A DNA stretch of 45,371 bases from UBA4660 sp034408895. Its GTDB lineage: Bacteria > Bacteroidota > Bacteroidia > Flavobacteriales_D > Sanyastnellaceae. The notes under the pieces are model-generated. The model saw only the letters and a program-made list of their open reading frames with translations. It was not told where the DNA came from and made no database searches. A program made the position numbers and the translations under genes. Shown piece by piece: positions 33,119 through 40,066 of this stretch (position 1 is its first letter; every line of letters starts with the position of its first letter). The stretch spans positions 1 to 45,371 of the forward strand of contig JAWXCI010000013.1 in assembly GCA_034408895.1 (NCBI GenBank). The letters run 5' to 3'.

Positions 33119-34882
33119 ATGGATTCAAAACCCAGTGTTATTGTTCTTGGTGGTGGTGTTGCAGGAATGAGTGCTGCGCATGAACTGGCAGAGCGTGGTT
33201 TTAGCGTAACAGTTTACGAAAAACATCACCACTATGTCGGTGGCAAAGCGCGCTCAGTGAATGTGCCTGAAACCAACACTCAGCATCCGGATAAATTTCT
33301 TCCCGGTGAACACGGCTTCCGGTTTTTTCCTGGCTTCTATAAACATGTGACGGATACGATGAAGCGCATTCCGTTTACATGGGCCAATGGAAAAAAGAAT
33401 AGGCGGGGTGTTTATGATAACCTGACTGCTACCACGCGCATTTTGATTGCTCGTTATGGCAAACCGTACATACGCACTATCGCGAATTTTCCGAAATCCA
33501 TCAAAGACATCAAACTGTTGATTCGCGATATACACCAAGGCGCTGAGACGGGACTTACAAACGTGGAAGAACATTTTTTCGCAACACGTGTATGGCAATT
33601 ATGTACCAGCAGTTACACCAGACGGAACAATGATTATGAAAAACTAGGCTGGTGGAATTACATGCAGGCCGACCGTTTTTCCACAACATATCAGAATCTT
33701 TTGGTTCAAGGCCTCACCCGCACGCTGGTTGCTGCCAATGCCTACACTGCAAGCACAAAAACCGGAGGAAATACTTTTCTCCAACTCATCTTCAATATGA
33801 CTTCTCCGCTGGTACATACCGACCGTGTACTGAATGGCCCAACCAACGACCATTGGCTAATTCCCTGGCATCAGTATCTCGACAAAATTGGTGTGAAGTA
33901 TTTCCTGCATCATCAAGTTACCAGGATGGATATGAAGGATGGAAAAATTTCAAGCGCTATTGTAAAAAATGAAAAAGGAGAAGAGCTCGTGGTAGCTGCC
34001 GACTATTATGTACTGGCTGTGCCTGTTGAATGCGCAGCACCTTTAATGAATGATGAAATTGTAAAAGCTGACCCTACCCTTTCCGCTGTGATTGCACTTG
34101 CCCACAGTGTGAGCTGGATGAATGGAATTCAATTCTACCTGAATGAAGATGTAAAAATCAATCACGGTCATGTGATTTATTGCGATAGCGAATGGGCGCT
34201 CACTTCCATTTCGCAAATCCAGTTTTGGAAAGACTATGAACTAAAAGACCGCTTCAATGGAAAAGTGAAAGGAATTCTTTCGGTGGATATTTCCGATTGG
34301 CGTACCACGAAATATGAGGATGTGTTTGCCGAAGATTGTGAACCGAATAAAGTAAAAGAACTGGTGTGGGCACAATTGAAGAAAAGTTTGAATGTGGAAG
34401 GCAAAATTGTTTTGCGCGATGAACAGATTGAACACTGGTATCTGGATCGCGACATCAAGTGGATGCCAGCCGATAAAAAGGATGAAGACAAAGAACCCCT
34501 ACTCGTGAATACCATCAACTCGTGGGGACTGCGCCCGGAGGCGTTCACTGCCATTCCGAATTTGTTTCTCTCTGCTGATTATGTGCGCACTTTCACTGAC
34601 CTGGCCACCATGGAGGGAGCGAATGAATCAGCGCGCAGGGCAGTTAACAGCATCATCACCGCTTCAGGAAAAAATGTTCCGCTTTGTAAAATCTGGCCGT
34701 TGAAAGAACCTTTGTTTTTGGCACCGCTGCGGTGGCTGGATTACAAAAGATGGGCAAAAGGACTCCCATGGTCAGAACATATTCCCCTATGGATGAAAAT
34801 ATTTTTGCCCGTGTGGGCGCTGGTGTGTTTAATACTCATTCCAATTCAACTCCTGCGAAATTTTATCCTTAGCCAAATCTGA
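33119..34882 (+). CDS. FAD-dependent oxidoreductase of the phytoene desaturase/hydroxysqualene dehydroxylase type
   Basis: This 587-aa flavoprotein starts with an FAD-binding Rossmann motif (VIVLGGGVAGMSAAHELAERG, then VYEKHHHYVGGKARS), as in carotenoid and squalene desaturases. GEHGFRFFPGFYKHVTDTMKRIP is a conserved segment of this group. The C-terminal FAD motif region contains NLFLSADYVRTFTDLATMEGANESARRAVNSI. The last about 25 residues form a hydrophobic anchor (FLPVWALVCLILIPIQLL), so it is probably membrane-bound and acts on a lipid, plausibly an isoprenoid. The following genes include a terpene-cyclase-like membrane protein and prenylglyceryl phosphate synthase, which supports an isoprenoid link but does not prove it. 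Confidence 0.82.
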   Translation: MDSKPSVIVLGGGVAGMSAAHELAERGFSVTVYEKHHHYVGGKARSVNVPETNTQHPDKFLPGEHGFRFFPGFYKHVTDTMKRIPFTWANGKKNRRGVYDNLTATTRILIARYGKPYIRTIANFPKSIKDIKLLIRDIHQGAETGLTNVEEHFFATRVWQLCTSSYTRRNNDYEKLGWWNYMQADRFSTTYQNLLVQGLTRTLVAANAYTASTKTGGNTFLQLIFNMTSPLVHTDRVLNGPTNDHWLIPWHQYLDKIGVKYFLHHQVTRMDMKDGKISSAIVKNEKGEELVVAADYYVLAVPVECAAPLMNDEIVKADPTLSAVIALAHSVSWMNGIQFYLNEDVKINHGHVIYCDSEWALTSISQIQFWKDYELKDRFNGKVKGILSVDISDWRTTKYEDVFAEDCEPNKVKELVWAQLKKSLNVEGKIVLRDEQIEHWYLDRDIKWMPADKKDEDKEPLLVNTINSWGLRPEAFTAIPNLFLSADYVRTFTDLATMEGANESARRAVNSIITASGKNVPLCKIWPLKEPLFLAPLRWLDYKRWAKGLPWSEHIPLWMKIFLPVWALVCLILIPIQLLRNFILSQI

Positions 34883-34896
34883 AATTTCATATTCAC

Positions 34897-34980
34897 ATGA
34901 AGTTGACGTACAACGATTTTCAAAAACTCTTCAAGACGAAGGGGTTTATACCCCTTAGGGGTGATGTGCTTTTCCAATAA
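34897..34980 (+). CDS. Possible 27-codon leader peptide
   Basis: ATG 34897 opens MKLTYNDFQKLFKTKG followed by FIPLRGDVLFQ and TAA 34978-34980, 15 bp before the start of the membrane protein gene. Codons 15-22 lie over two overlapping inverted repeats (34939-34962). The sequence is protein-like, so it could be a leader peptide of an attenuation device or the stub of a degraded gene. Nothing in its composition (no run of one amino acid) points to a classic amino-acid attenuator. Confidence 0.35.
   Translation: MKLTYNDFQKLFKTKGFIPLRGDVLFQ
34939..34962 (+). promoter_or_regulatory. Two mutually exclusive hairpins inside the leader ORF
   Basis: AAGGGG (34939-34944) pairs with CCCCTT (34951-34956) around TTTATA. 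The same CCCC can instead pair with GGGG (34958-34961) around TTA. Because both use the CCCC segment, only one can form at a time, as in attenuators and other RNA switches. No T-run follows. The structure lies 33 bp before the start of the downstream gene. Confidence 0.4.
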
Positions 34981-34995
34981 CCCAATCTGAATCGT

Positions 34996-35667
34996 ATGTG
35001 GGACTCCATCATCAACCTCAAAGACTACACGATAACCGAGCACATTTTTTTTGCAAGCGGATGTGTGGCATGGGTAATCATATATGTGAATGTGATTAGA
35101 AACATTCGCTCCATCAAGTACATCGAAATTCCCATCATGGCGGTGTGCGCAAACATTAGTTGGGAATTTATCTGGAGTTTTATTTTCGAAACCAATATGG
35201 GTTCGCTCTACGTTTGGGGCTACAGGCTTTGGTTTATCCTGGATTGCTACATTCTTTACGGATTGCTGATGTACGGCTCGAAACAACTGATCAATGATGT
35301 GTTCAAAAAACACTTTCACTGGATAGTTGCCGCGTTGATTGCTGCCTGGTCGTTCATGCTTTACTACTACATCAAAATTTACGACTACCCCATTTCGCAC
35401 ATGGGCGCGTTTTCCGGCTACATCATCAACTTTATGATGAGCATGTTGTTCATCACGCTCTATGTGCGTACGGCAAACAAAACTCTTTTCTCGGTAACAA
35501 ACAACTGGTTGAAGTTTATCGGAAACCTTTTCATTAGCATCTTCTGTTTCCTGAAATTTGACGACTGGTTTTTGTTCTCCGTTATCATCGTGAATACACT
35601 TCTTGACATTATCTATCTCTTCGTTCAACTTCGCCCACAAAAAACGCTGGAACAATCACACCCATGA
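34996..35667 (+). CDS. Seven-helix membrane protein resembling Pyr4/PaxB-type terpene cyclases
   Basis: This 223-aa protein is almost entirely hydrophobic, with about seven membrane helices. It shows three features of the Pyr4/PaxB integral-membrane terpene cyclase family: NxxWE in helix 2 (Asn53, Trp56, Glu57 in CANISWEFIWSF), WxxxD in helix 3 (Trp79 and Asp83 in RLWFILDCY), and an Asp in the last helix followed by xxY (Asp204 in TLLDIIYLF). In the fungal enzymes a Glu and an Asp at these places are needed for protonating epoxide substrates. The stop overlaps the next gene's start as ATGA, so it is translationally coupled to a sensor histidine kinase. It could therefore be an enzyme or a sensor subunit. 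The family call is from motif memory, not a search. Confidence 0.5.
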   Translation: MWDSIINLKDYTITEHIFFASGCVAWVIIYVNVIRNIRSIKYIEIPIMAVCANISWEFIWSFIFETNMGSLYVWGYRLWFILDCYILYGLLMYGSKQLINDVFKKHFHWIVAALIAAWSFMLYYYIKIYDYPISHMGAFSGYIINFMMSMLFITLYVRTANKTLFSVTNNWLKFIGNLFISIFCFLKFDDWFLFSVIIVNTLLDIIYLFVQLRPQKTLEQSHP

Positions 35668-37001
35668 TAAGCCGCTACAAACAATGGGTTGACAACCTGA
35701 TTCCTTCCGGTGAAAGCCTGAGTCCTGAAGACTTGCGCAAGCGCAGGCTGTTCATTAATGTTGTTGTATTCACCTTTTTCAATGCTTTTTTTTACATACC
35801 GATTTGCATCTGGTTTGACTATGATGCAGGTCTTTTCAGCGTTATACTGACACTGGCAGTGTTGCCTGTAAGTCTTATCATGCTTAAAAAACGGGTTTCG
35901 TTTACTACTTGTGTGCATGTGTATCTCATTGAGATAACTTCCACGTGCATCTTCCTGATGTACTTCACCGGTGGCTTGATGGGCTCGCCATTCACCTCGC
36001 AATGGATGTCCGTTCCCTTTCTGCTCGCAGTGCTTATTGGTTTCAGGAAAATTGCTGCACCATATCTCATTATTTCAATAGCGGCAATGGCATACTTCGG
36101 CATCAGCGAAGTACTGGGTTATGATTTTGTTTTGGACATGAACCCCCAATACGTGCTCACCTTTAACACCATTGCGCAGACAGCATTTCTGCTCGTAGTA
36201 TTCCTCATCGCGCTCACATTTGATACCACTAAGCGAAAAGCATACAATGAACTGAACAAGATGCAGGACGCATTTGTGCAACAGGAAAAAATGGCTTCGC
36301 TGGGAACCCTTACTGCCGGCATTGCGCACGAGATAAAAAACCCGCTCAACTTCGTAAACAATTTTTCGGAACTGTCCTCATCGCTGATAGACGAAATAAA
36401 AAACTCAGATAATAAAGAGGAAGTGGATGAACTTCTTGCCGACTTAAAACTGAATCTTGAAAAAATAAACCAGCATGGCAAACGAGCGGACAGTATTGTG
36501 AAGAGCATGTTGCAACATTCGCGCAGCAGCGCGGGCGATAAGCAGCCAACCGACATCAACAAAATCTGCGATGAATTTCTAGACCTGGCTTTTCATAGCA
36601 TGAGAGCGAATGTTTCAAATTTCAATTGCTCAATTGAAAAAGCATTCGACCCTGCACTTCCTATAGTCAATGTGGTGCAGCAGGACATCAGCCGTGTGCT
36701 GCTCAATCTTTTGAACAATGCTTTTTATGCTGTGAAGACAAAAGCGGATGCGAAAGTTGTTCTCTCAACAAAAAAAATTAAAACCGGAATTGAAATTTCT
36801 GTTCGTGATAACGGAACAGGTATTCCGGAAAAAGTTCGCGAGAACATTTTCGAACCCTTCTTCACCACCAAACCGACCGGTGAAGGAACCGGACTGGGTC
36901 TCAGCATTTGTTACGACATTATAAAAGCGCATGGCGGAGAGTTGCGCGTGCAATCCAAAGAAGGTGAGTTCACAGAATTCACCATTTCATTACCTATTTG
37001 A
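35664..37001 (+). CDS. Sensor histidine kinase, six-helix membrane input domain
   Basis: This 445-aa protein has a membrane region of about six helices (residues 29-185), a short coiled linker (NELNKMQDAFVQQEKMASLG), then the kinase core: H-box GIAHEIKNPLNFVNNFSELS with phospho-accepting His222, N-box NLLNNAFYAV (348-357), G1 DNGTG (382-386), F-box EPFFTTK and G2 GEGTGLGLS. All catalytic parts are intact. There is no periplasmic sensor domain of note, so the signal is probably sensed in the membrane. It starts inside the stop of the seven-helix protein and is followed 12 bp later by a receiver-only regulator and a receiver-cyclase fusion, its likely targets. Confidence 0.94.
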   Translation: MISRYKQWVDNLIPSGESLSPEDLRKRRLFINVVVFTFFNAFFYIPICIWFDYDAGLFSVILTLAVLPVSLIMLKKRVSFTTCVHVYLIEITSTCIFLMYFTGGLMGSPFTSQWMSVPFLLAVLIGFRKIAAPYLIISIAAMAYFGISEVLGYDFVLDMNPQYVLTFNTIAQTAFLLVVFLIALTFDTTKRKAYNELNKMQDAFVQQEKMASLGTLTAGIAHEIKNPLNFVNNFSELSSSLIDEIKNSDNKEEVDELLADLKLNLEKINQHGKRADSIVKSMLQHSRSSAGDKQPTDINKICDEFLDLAFHSMRANVSNFNCSIEKAFDPALPIVNVVQQDISRVLLNLLNNAFYAVKTKADAKVVLSTKKIKTGIEISVRDNGTGIPEKVRENIFEPFFTTKPTGEGTGLGLSICYDIIKAHGGELRVQSKEGEFTEFTISLPI

Positions 37002-37013
37002 TTTCTATCACTT

Positions 37014-37382
37014 ATGAAAATACTTGTAGTAGATGACGAACCGGATGTTGAACTTTTGTTCAACCAGCAGTTCAGGAAGGAAATAAAATCTGGCGAACTT
37101 CAGGCCGTTTACGCTCATTCTGGCTATGAGGCTTTGAGCCTTCTCGGACGTAGCGATGTGGCCGATGTGGAAATGCTGCTCAGCGACATCAATATGCCAG
37201 GTATGTCTGGTTACGATTTACTCGAACTTGTGAAAAAAAATCGCCCGGAGCTTCCGGTTTACATGGTGAGTGCTTATCATGACGATAACAATGTGAAGCG
37301 CGCAATGGATACCGGTGCGCTGGGCCTTGTTCCAAAACCTGTTGACTTCAAATCGCTTCGCGAAATTATTTTTCATCATTAG
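37014..37382 (+). CDS. Single-domain response regulator
   Basis: This 122-aa protein is a stand-alone receiver (CheY-like). The acidic pocket is Asp7-Asp8, the phospho-acceptor is Asp58 in LLSDINMPG, a switch Ser lies in VSAYHDD, and the conserved Lys is in VPKPVD. It has no output domain, so it may act by protein contact or as a phosphate sink or relay. Its N-terminal half is similar to the receiver of the next gene (both begin with ILVVDDEPDVE), which suggests duplication. It sits 12 bp after the kinase and 2 bp before the receiver-cyclase gene. Confidence 0.93.
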   Translation: MKILVVDDEPDVELLFNQQFRKEIKSGELQAVYAHSGYEALSLLGRSDVADVEMLLSDINMPGMSGYDLLELVKKNRPELPVYMVSAYHDDNNVKRAMDTGALGLVPKPVDFKSLREIIFHH

Positions 37383-37384
37383 CA

Positions 37385-38611
37385 ATGAACACCCACAAAA
37401 TCCTTGTAGTGGACGATGAGCCTGATGTTGAAATTCTCATTACGCAACGCTTCCGCAATTACATAAAGGACGGGCGCTTCTCATTTGTTTTTGCATTCAG
37501 CGGATTGCAAGCTATTGAAGTTTTGCAAAAAGATGAAGACATCTGCATGTTGCTCACCGACATCAACATGCCCGGCATGGATGGCCTCACCTTGCTTCAC
37601 AAGGTTAGCGAGATGCACAGGACGCTAAAATCACTTGTGATTTCTGCATACGGTGATATGAAAAATATCCGCTCAGCCATGAATGAAGGTGCTTTTGATT
37701 TCATCACCAAACCGATGGACATGAGCGACCTTGAAGCAACGCTGCTTAAGACCATTCGAGAAGTGGAATACATGCAGTCGAGTTTGCTGGCACACAAGGA
37801 ACTTGAAAGTGAACGTGCAGAAAAGCTGAAAGTGCAGGAGCAGAATCTTGCACAAGCTGAAGAACTAGCACGAATGGTTAGCGAACAAAACATTACGCTT
37901 GAAAAGAAAGTGGTCGAACGCACGCAAGAGCTTCAGGAAAAATCCGACTTACTGAACAAGGAAAAAGAGCGCGCTGAAAAACTTTTACTCAATGTGCTGC
38001 CTGCAGAAGTGGCGGCAGAACTGAAACTGCGAGGCAAAGTGAAACCTCGCCTTCACGAAAATGTCACCATTATCTTCATTGACATTTATGGCTTCACACG
38101 AATTGCTGCATCGGTATCACCCGAAGACCTGATTGAAGAACTGGATTATTACTACAAAGTGTTTGACACGATTTTCAGCAAACACAAAATCGAAAAAATA
38201 AAAACTATCGGTGATGCTTATCTCGCTGTGAGCGGATTGCCACAAGCCAATGCCAGCCATGCGGTGAACGCGCTCAAAGCCGTGCAGGAAATTCTTGGCT
38301 ACGTGGAAATGGAAGCCAGCCATCGTTCCAACATTGGCCGACCGTATTTCGAAGTGCGTGCTGGAATCCATAGCGGGCAGGTGATTGCCGGTGTGGTTGG
38401 TCACACGAAGTTTGCGTATGATGTGTGGGGCGATGATGTGAACATCGCCTCCCGTGTGGAAACTTGTGGAGCTGTAATGCGCATCAACATTTCACAAAGC
38501 ACATATGAATTGGTGAAGGAAATCTCAGGAATCAATCTTGAGCATCGTGGAAAAATTGAAGCCAAGAACAAGGGAGAAATGGATATGTACTTCGCCTCGC
38601 TTGCGCCCTGA
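37385..38611 (+). CDS. Response regulator fused to class III adenylate cyclase
   Basis: This 408-aa protein has three parts. Residues 4-125 form a receiver with Asp10-Asp11 and phospho-acceptor Asp59 (LLTDINMPG). Residues 130-200 form a long coiled signalling helix. Residues 225-405 form a class III cyclase. The metal-binding aspartates are Asp233 (FIDIYGFT) and Asp277 (TIGDAYLAVSG). Purine-selecting residues are Lys273 (KIKTIGD) and Asp346 (YDVWGDDVNIASR), the pair typical of ATP-using enzymes. The transition-state pair Asn353 and Arg357 is present, so a homodimer should be active and make cAMP. Phosphorylation by the upstream kinase is the likely switch. The next gene encodes a Cap15-like protein, a possible nucleotide-gated effector. 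Confidence 0.94.
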   Translation: MNTHKILVVDDEPDVEILITQRFRNYIKDGRFSFVFAFSGLQAIEVLQKDEDICMLLTDINMPGMDGLTLLHKVSEMHRTLKSLVISAYGDMKNIRSAMNEGAFDFITKPMDMSDLEATLLKTIREVEYMQSSLLAHKELESERAEKLKVQEQNLAQAEELARMVSEQNITLEKKVVERTQELQEKSDLLNKEKERAEKLLLNVLPAEVAAELKLRGKVKPRLHENVTIIFIDIYGFTRIAASVSPEDLIEELDYYYKVFDTIFSKHKIEKIKTIGDAYLAVSGLPQANASHAVNALKAVQEILGYVEMEASHRSNIGRPYFEVRAGIHSGQVIAGVVGHTKFAYDVWGDDVNIASRVETCGAVMRINISQSTYELVKEISGINLEHRGKIEAKNKGEMDMYFASLAP

Positions 38612-38637
38612 ACCTATTATTCTTTACAACGCTCCCT

Positions 38638-38645
38638 TAGATTTG
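38638..38645 (+). promoter_or_regulatory. Candidate -7 element before the Cap15-like gene
   Basis: TAGATTTG is a full TAnnTTTG match in the 65-bp gap between the cyclase and effector genes, 31 bp before the ATG. No good -33 TTG is present. It may allow separate expression of the effector and pcrB. Confidence 0.35.
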
Positions 38646-38676
38646 GCCGGCAGATAACTTCCATTTTCAGCGCCCT

Positions 38677-39306
38677 ATGAATTCTCATAAACTCGAAATC
38701 AAAACCATCATTTTCTCAGTCGCTGTTTTGAGCATGATCATCTTCGCATTAGTGCAGATGATTATCGAACCTGAGCACGTGCACGATATTGGTGAATTGC
38801 TGCTACACTATGGCTTTCTCATTGCGCCCATCACACTTTTGTGGGTAGCCATCGACAAAGTACTTTGGCATACAGTTGTGTTTAAGGCGTTTCGAAATAT
38901 GCTTAGTCTTCCACCTGATCTGCGCGGGAGGTGGGAAGGAAAACTATTCAGTTCGCTCGATACCCAGCCCCAGAGTTTTGTAATTGAAATCAAACAATCC
39001 CTCACCTCTCTTCATGTTTATTCTTACTCCAGCTATGGTCATTCAAGAAGCATTCTTGTGGATATTGCAACGGACAATGCAGAGGATCATTTTGTGCTTT
39101 GTTTCTTGTGGCAGGGCGAGGTGCCAACGAAACTAGACAACAAAACTTTGATTCAGAAATTTCACGGCTATACCTTGCTTACGCTGAATGAACACACCAA
39201 GCCCAAGACAATGAAAGGAACTTATTTCACCGATCATTTACCCGATCAGACTCATGGCACAATCGAGTTGACCTGGGCGGGATTGGAACGAAAGCAAGCC
39301 CTATAG
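38677..39306 (+). CDS. Two-TM plus beta-barrel protein resembling Cap15 (S-2TMbeta)
   Basis: This 209-aa protein has two membrane helices (about 9-29 and 41-66) and a soluble beta-rich C-terminal domain (about 80-205). The soluble part has LRGRWEGKL (82-90), IEIKQSLTSLHVYSYSSYGHSRS (Ser-rich strand), LCFLWQGEVP, KFHGYTLLTL and KGTYFTDHLPDQTHGTIEL (180-198). This order fits the SMODS-associated 2TM beta-rich family, whose known member Cap15 is a CBASS effector that binds a cyclic oligonucleotide and disrupts the inner membrane. Here the upstream gene is a class III cyclase, not a CD-NTase, so the ligand, if any, could be a cyclic mononucleotide. It ends 9 bp before pcrB. Family membership comes from motif memory and needs structural comparison. 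Confidence 0.6.
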   Translation: MNSHKLEIKTIIFSVAVLSMIIFALVQMIIEPEHVHDIGELLLHYGFLIAPITLLWVAIDKVLWHTVVFKAFRNMLSLPPDLRGRWEGKLFSSLDTQPQSFVIEIKQSLTSLHVYSYSSYGHSRSILVDIATDNAEDHFVLCFLWQGEVPTKLDNKTLIQKFHGYTLLTLNEHTKPKTMKGTYFTDHLPDQTHGTIELTWAGLERKQAL

Positions 39307-39315
39307 GCTTCAACA

Positions 39316-40065
39316 ATGAGCAAGATGGAAGGAGTTCTGAATTCGATAGTCAGCAACAGGCGAAAGGGCAAAAAATCTCTTGCCGTTTTGCTTGACCCCG
39401 ATAAACTGAAGGATGAAATTCGCCTGAATAACATTCTCGAACTCATCAATCAAAGCAAAGTTGATTTTGTTTTTGTTGGTGGAAGTTTGTTAGTAGAAGA
39501 CAATTTTCACAACTGTCTTCGCAAAGTGAAATCCCTTTCGAGTGTTCCTGTAGTTCTTTTTCCTGGCAGCCCTTCACAAATTTCAAATGAAGCGGATGCT
39601 ATACTTTTTCTTTCTCTCATTTCAGGAAGAAATCCAGACCTGCTTATCGGGCAGCACGTGGTGGCCGCTCCTCATTTAAAGAAGATGAATCTTGAAGTGA
39701 TTCCCACCGGATATATGCTGGTGGAATGCGGTCGGGCAACTACTGCATCCTACATCTCTCAAACATTTCCGCTGCCCTATAACAAACCTGAAATAGCGGC
39801 AGCCACAGCTATGGCCGGTGAAATGCTTGGACTGAAAATCATTTATCTCGATGGCGGTAGCGGTGCGGAAAAACCCGTTTCCCCAAAGATGATTTCGGCA
39901 GTGCGAAATTCTGTGGATATTCCTATCATCATTGGTGGTGGTATCCGTAATGAAGAACAGGCGCAGGAAGCATATTCAGCCGGTGCCGACTTGATTGTGG
40001 TGGGAACTGCGTTCGAAGAAGAACCGGAATTGTTGTTTGCCATTGCGGAAGCAAGAAATTCCTGA
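39316..40065 (+). CDS. pcrB: Geranylgeranylglyceryl/heptaprenylglyceryl phosphate synthase
   Basis: This 249-aa TIM-barrel enzyme joins a polyprenyl diphosphate to sn-glycerol 1-phosphate by an ether bond. Segments of the family are LAVLLDPDKL near the N-terminus, VDFVFVGGS, VVLFPGSPSQIS, IPTGYMLVECG, IYLDGGSGAEKPV and IPIIIGGGIRNEEQAQEAYSAGADLIVVGTAFEE, with the phosphate-binding loops in the last. Bacteroidota carry group II members, whose prenyl chain length and cellular role are not well defined. It lies 9 bp after the Cap15-like gene, so both are in one transcript. It ends 1 bp before the convergent end of the TonB receptor gene. Confidence 0.92.
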   Translation: MSKMEGVLNSIVSNRRKGKKSLAVLLDPDKLKDEIRLNNILELINQSKVDFVFVGGSLLVEDNFHNCLRKVKSLSSVPVVLFPGSPSQISNEADAILFLSLISGRNPDLLIGQHVVAAPHLKKMNLEVIPTGYMLVECGRATTASYISQTFPLPYNKPEIAAATAMAGEMLGLKIIYLDGGSGAEKPVSPKMISAVRNSVDIPIIIGGGIRNEEQAQEAYSAGADLIVVGTAFEEEPELLFAIAEARNS

Positions 40066-40066
40066 A

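Noticed and set aside
34883..34995. The 27-codon ORF as a classic amino-acid attenuator
   Set aside because: There is no run of a single amino acid and no terminator with a T-run, so only a possible leader peptide is reported.
37385..39306. Calling the cyclase and membrane protein a Pycsar system
   Set aside because: The cyclase keeps the adenylate-type Lys and Asp and is fused to a receiver. Pycsar cyclases are pyrimidine-specific and not phosphorelay-controlled, so the similarity is only in layout.
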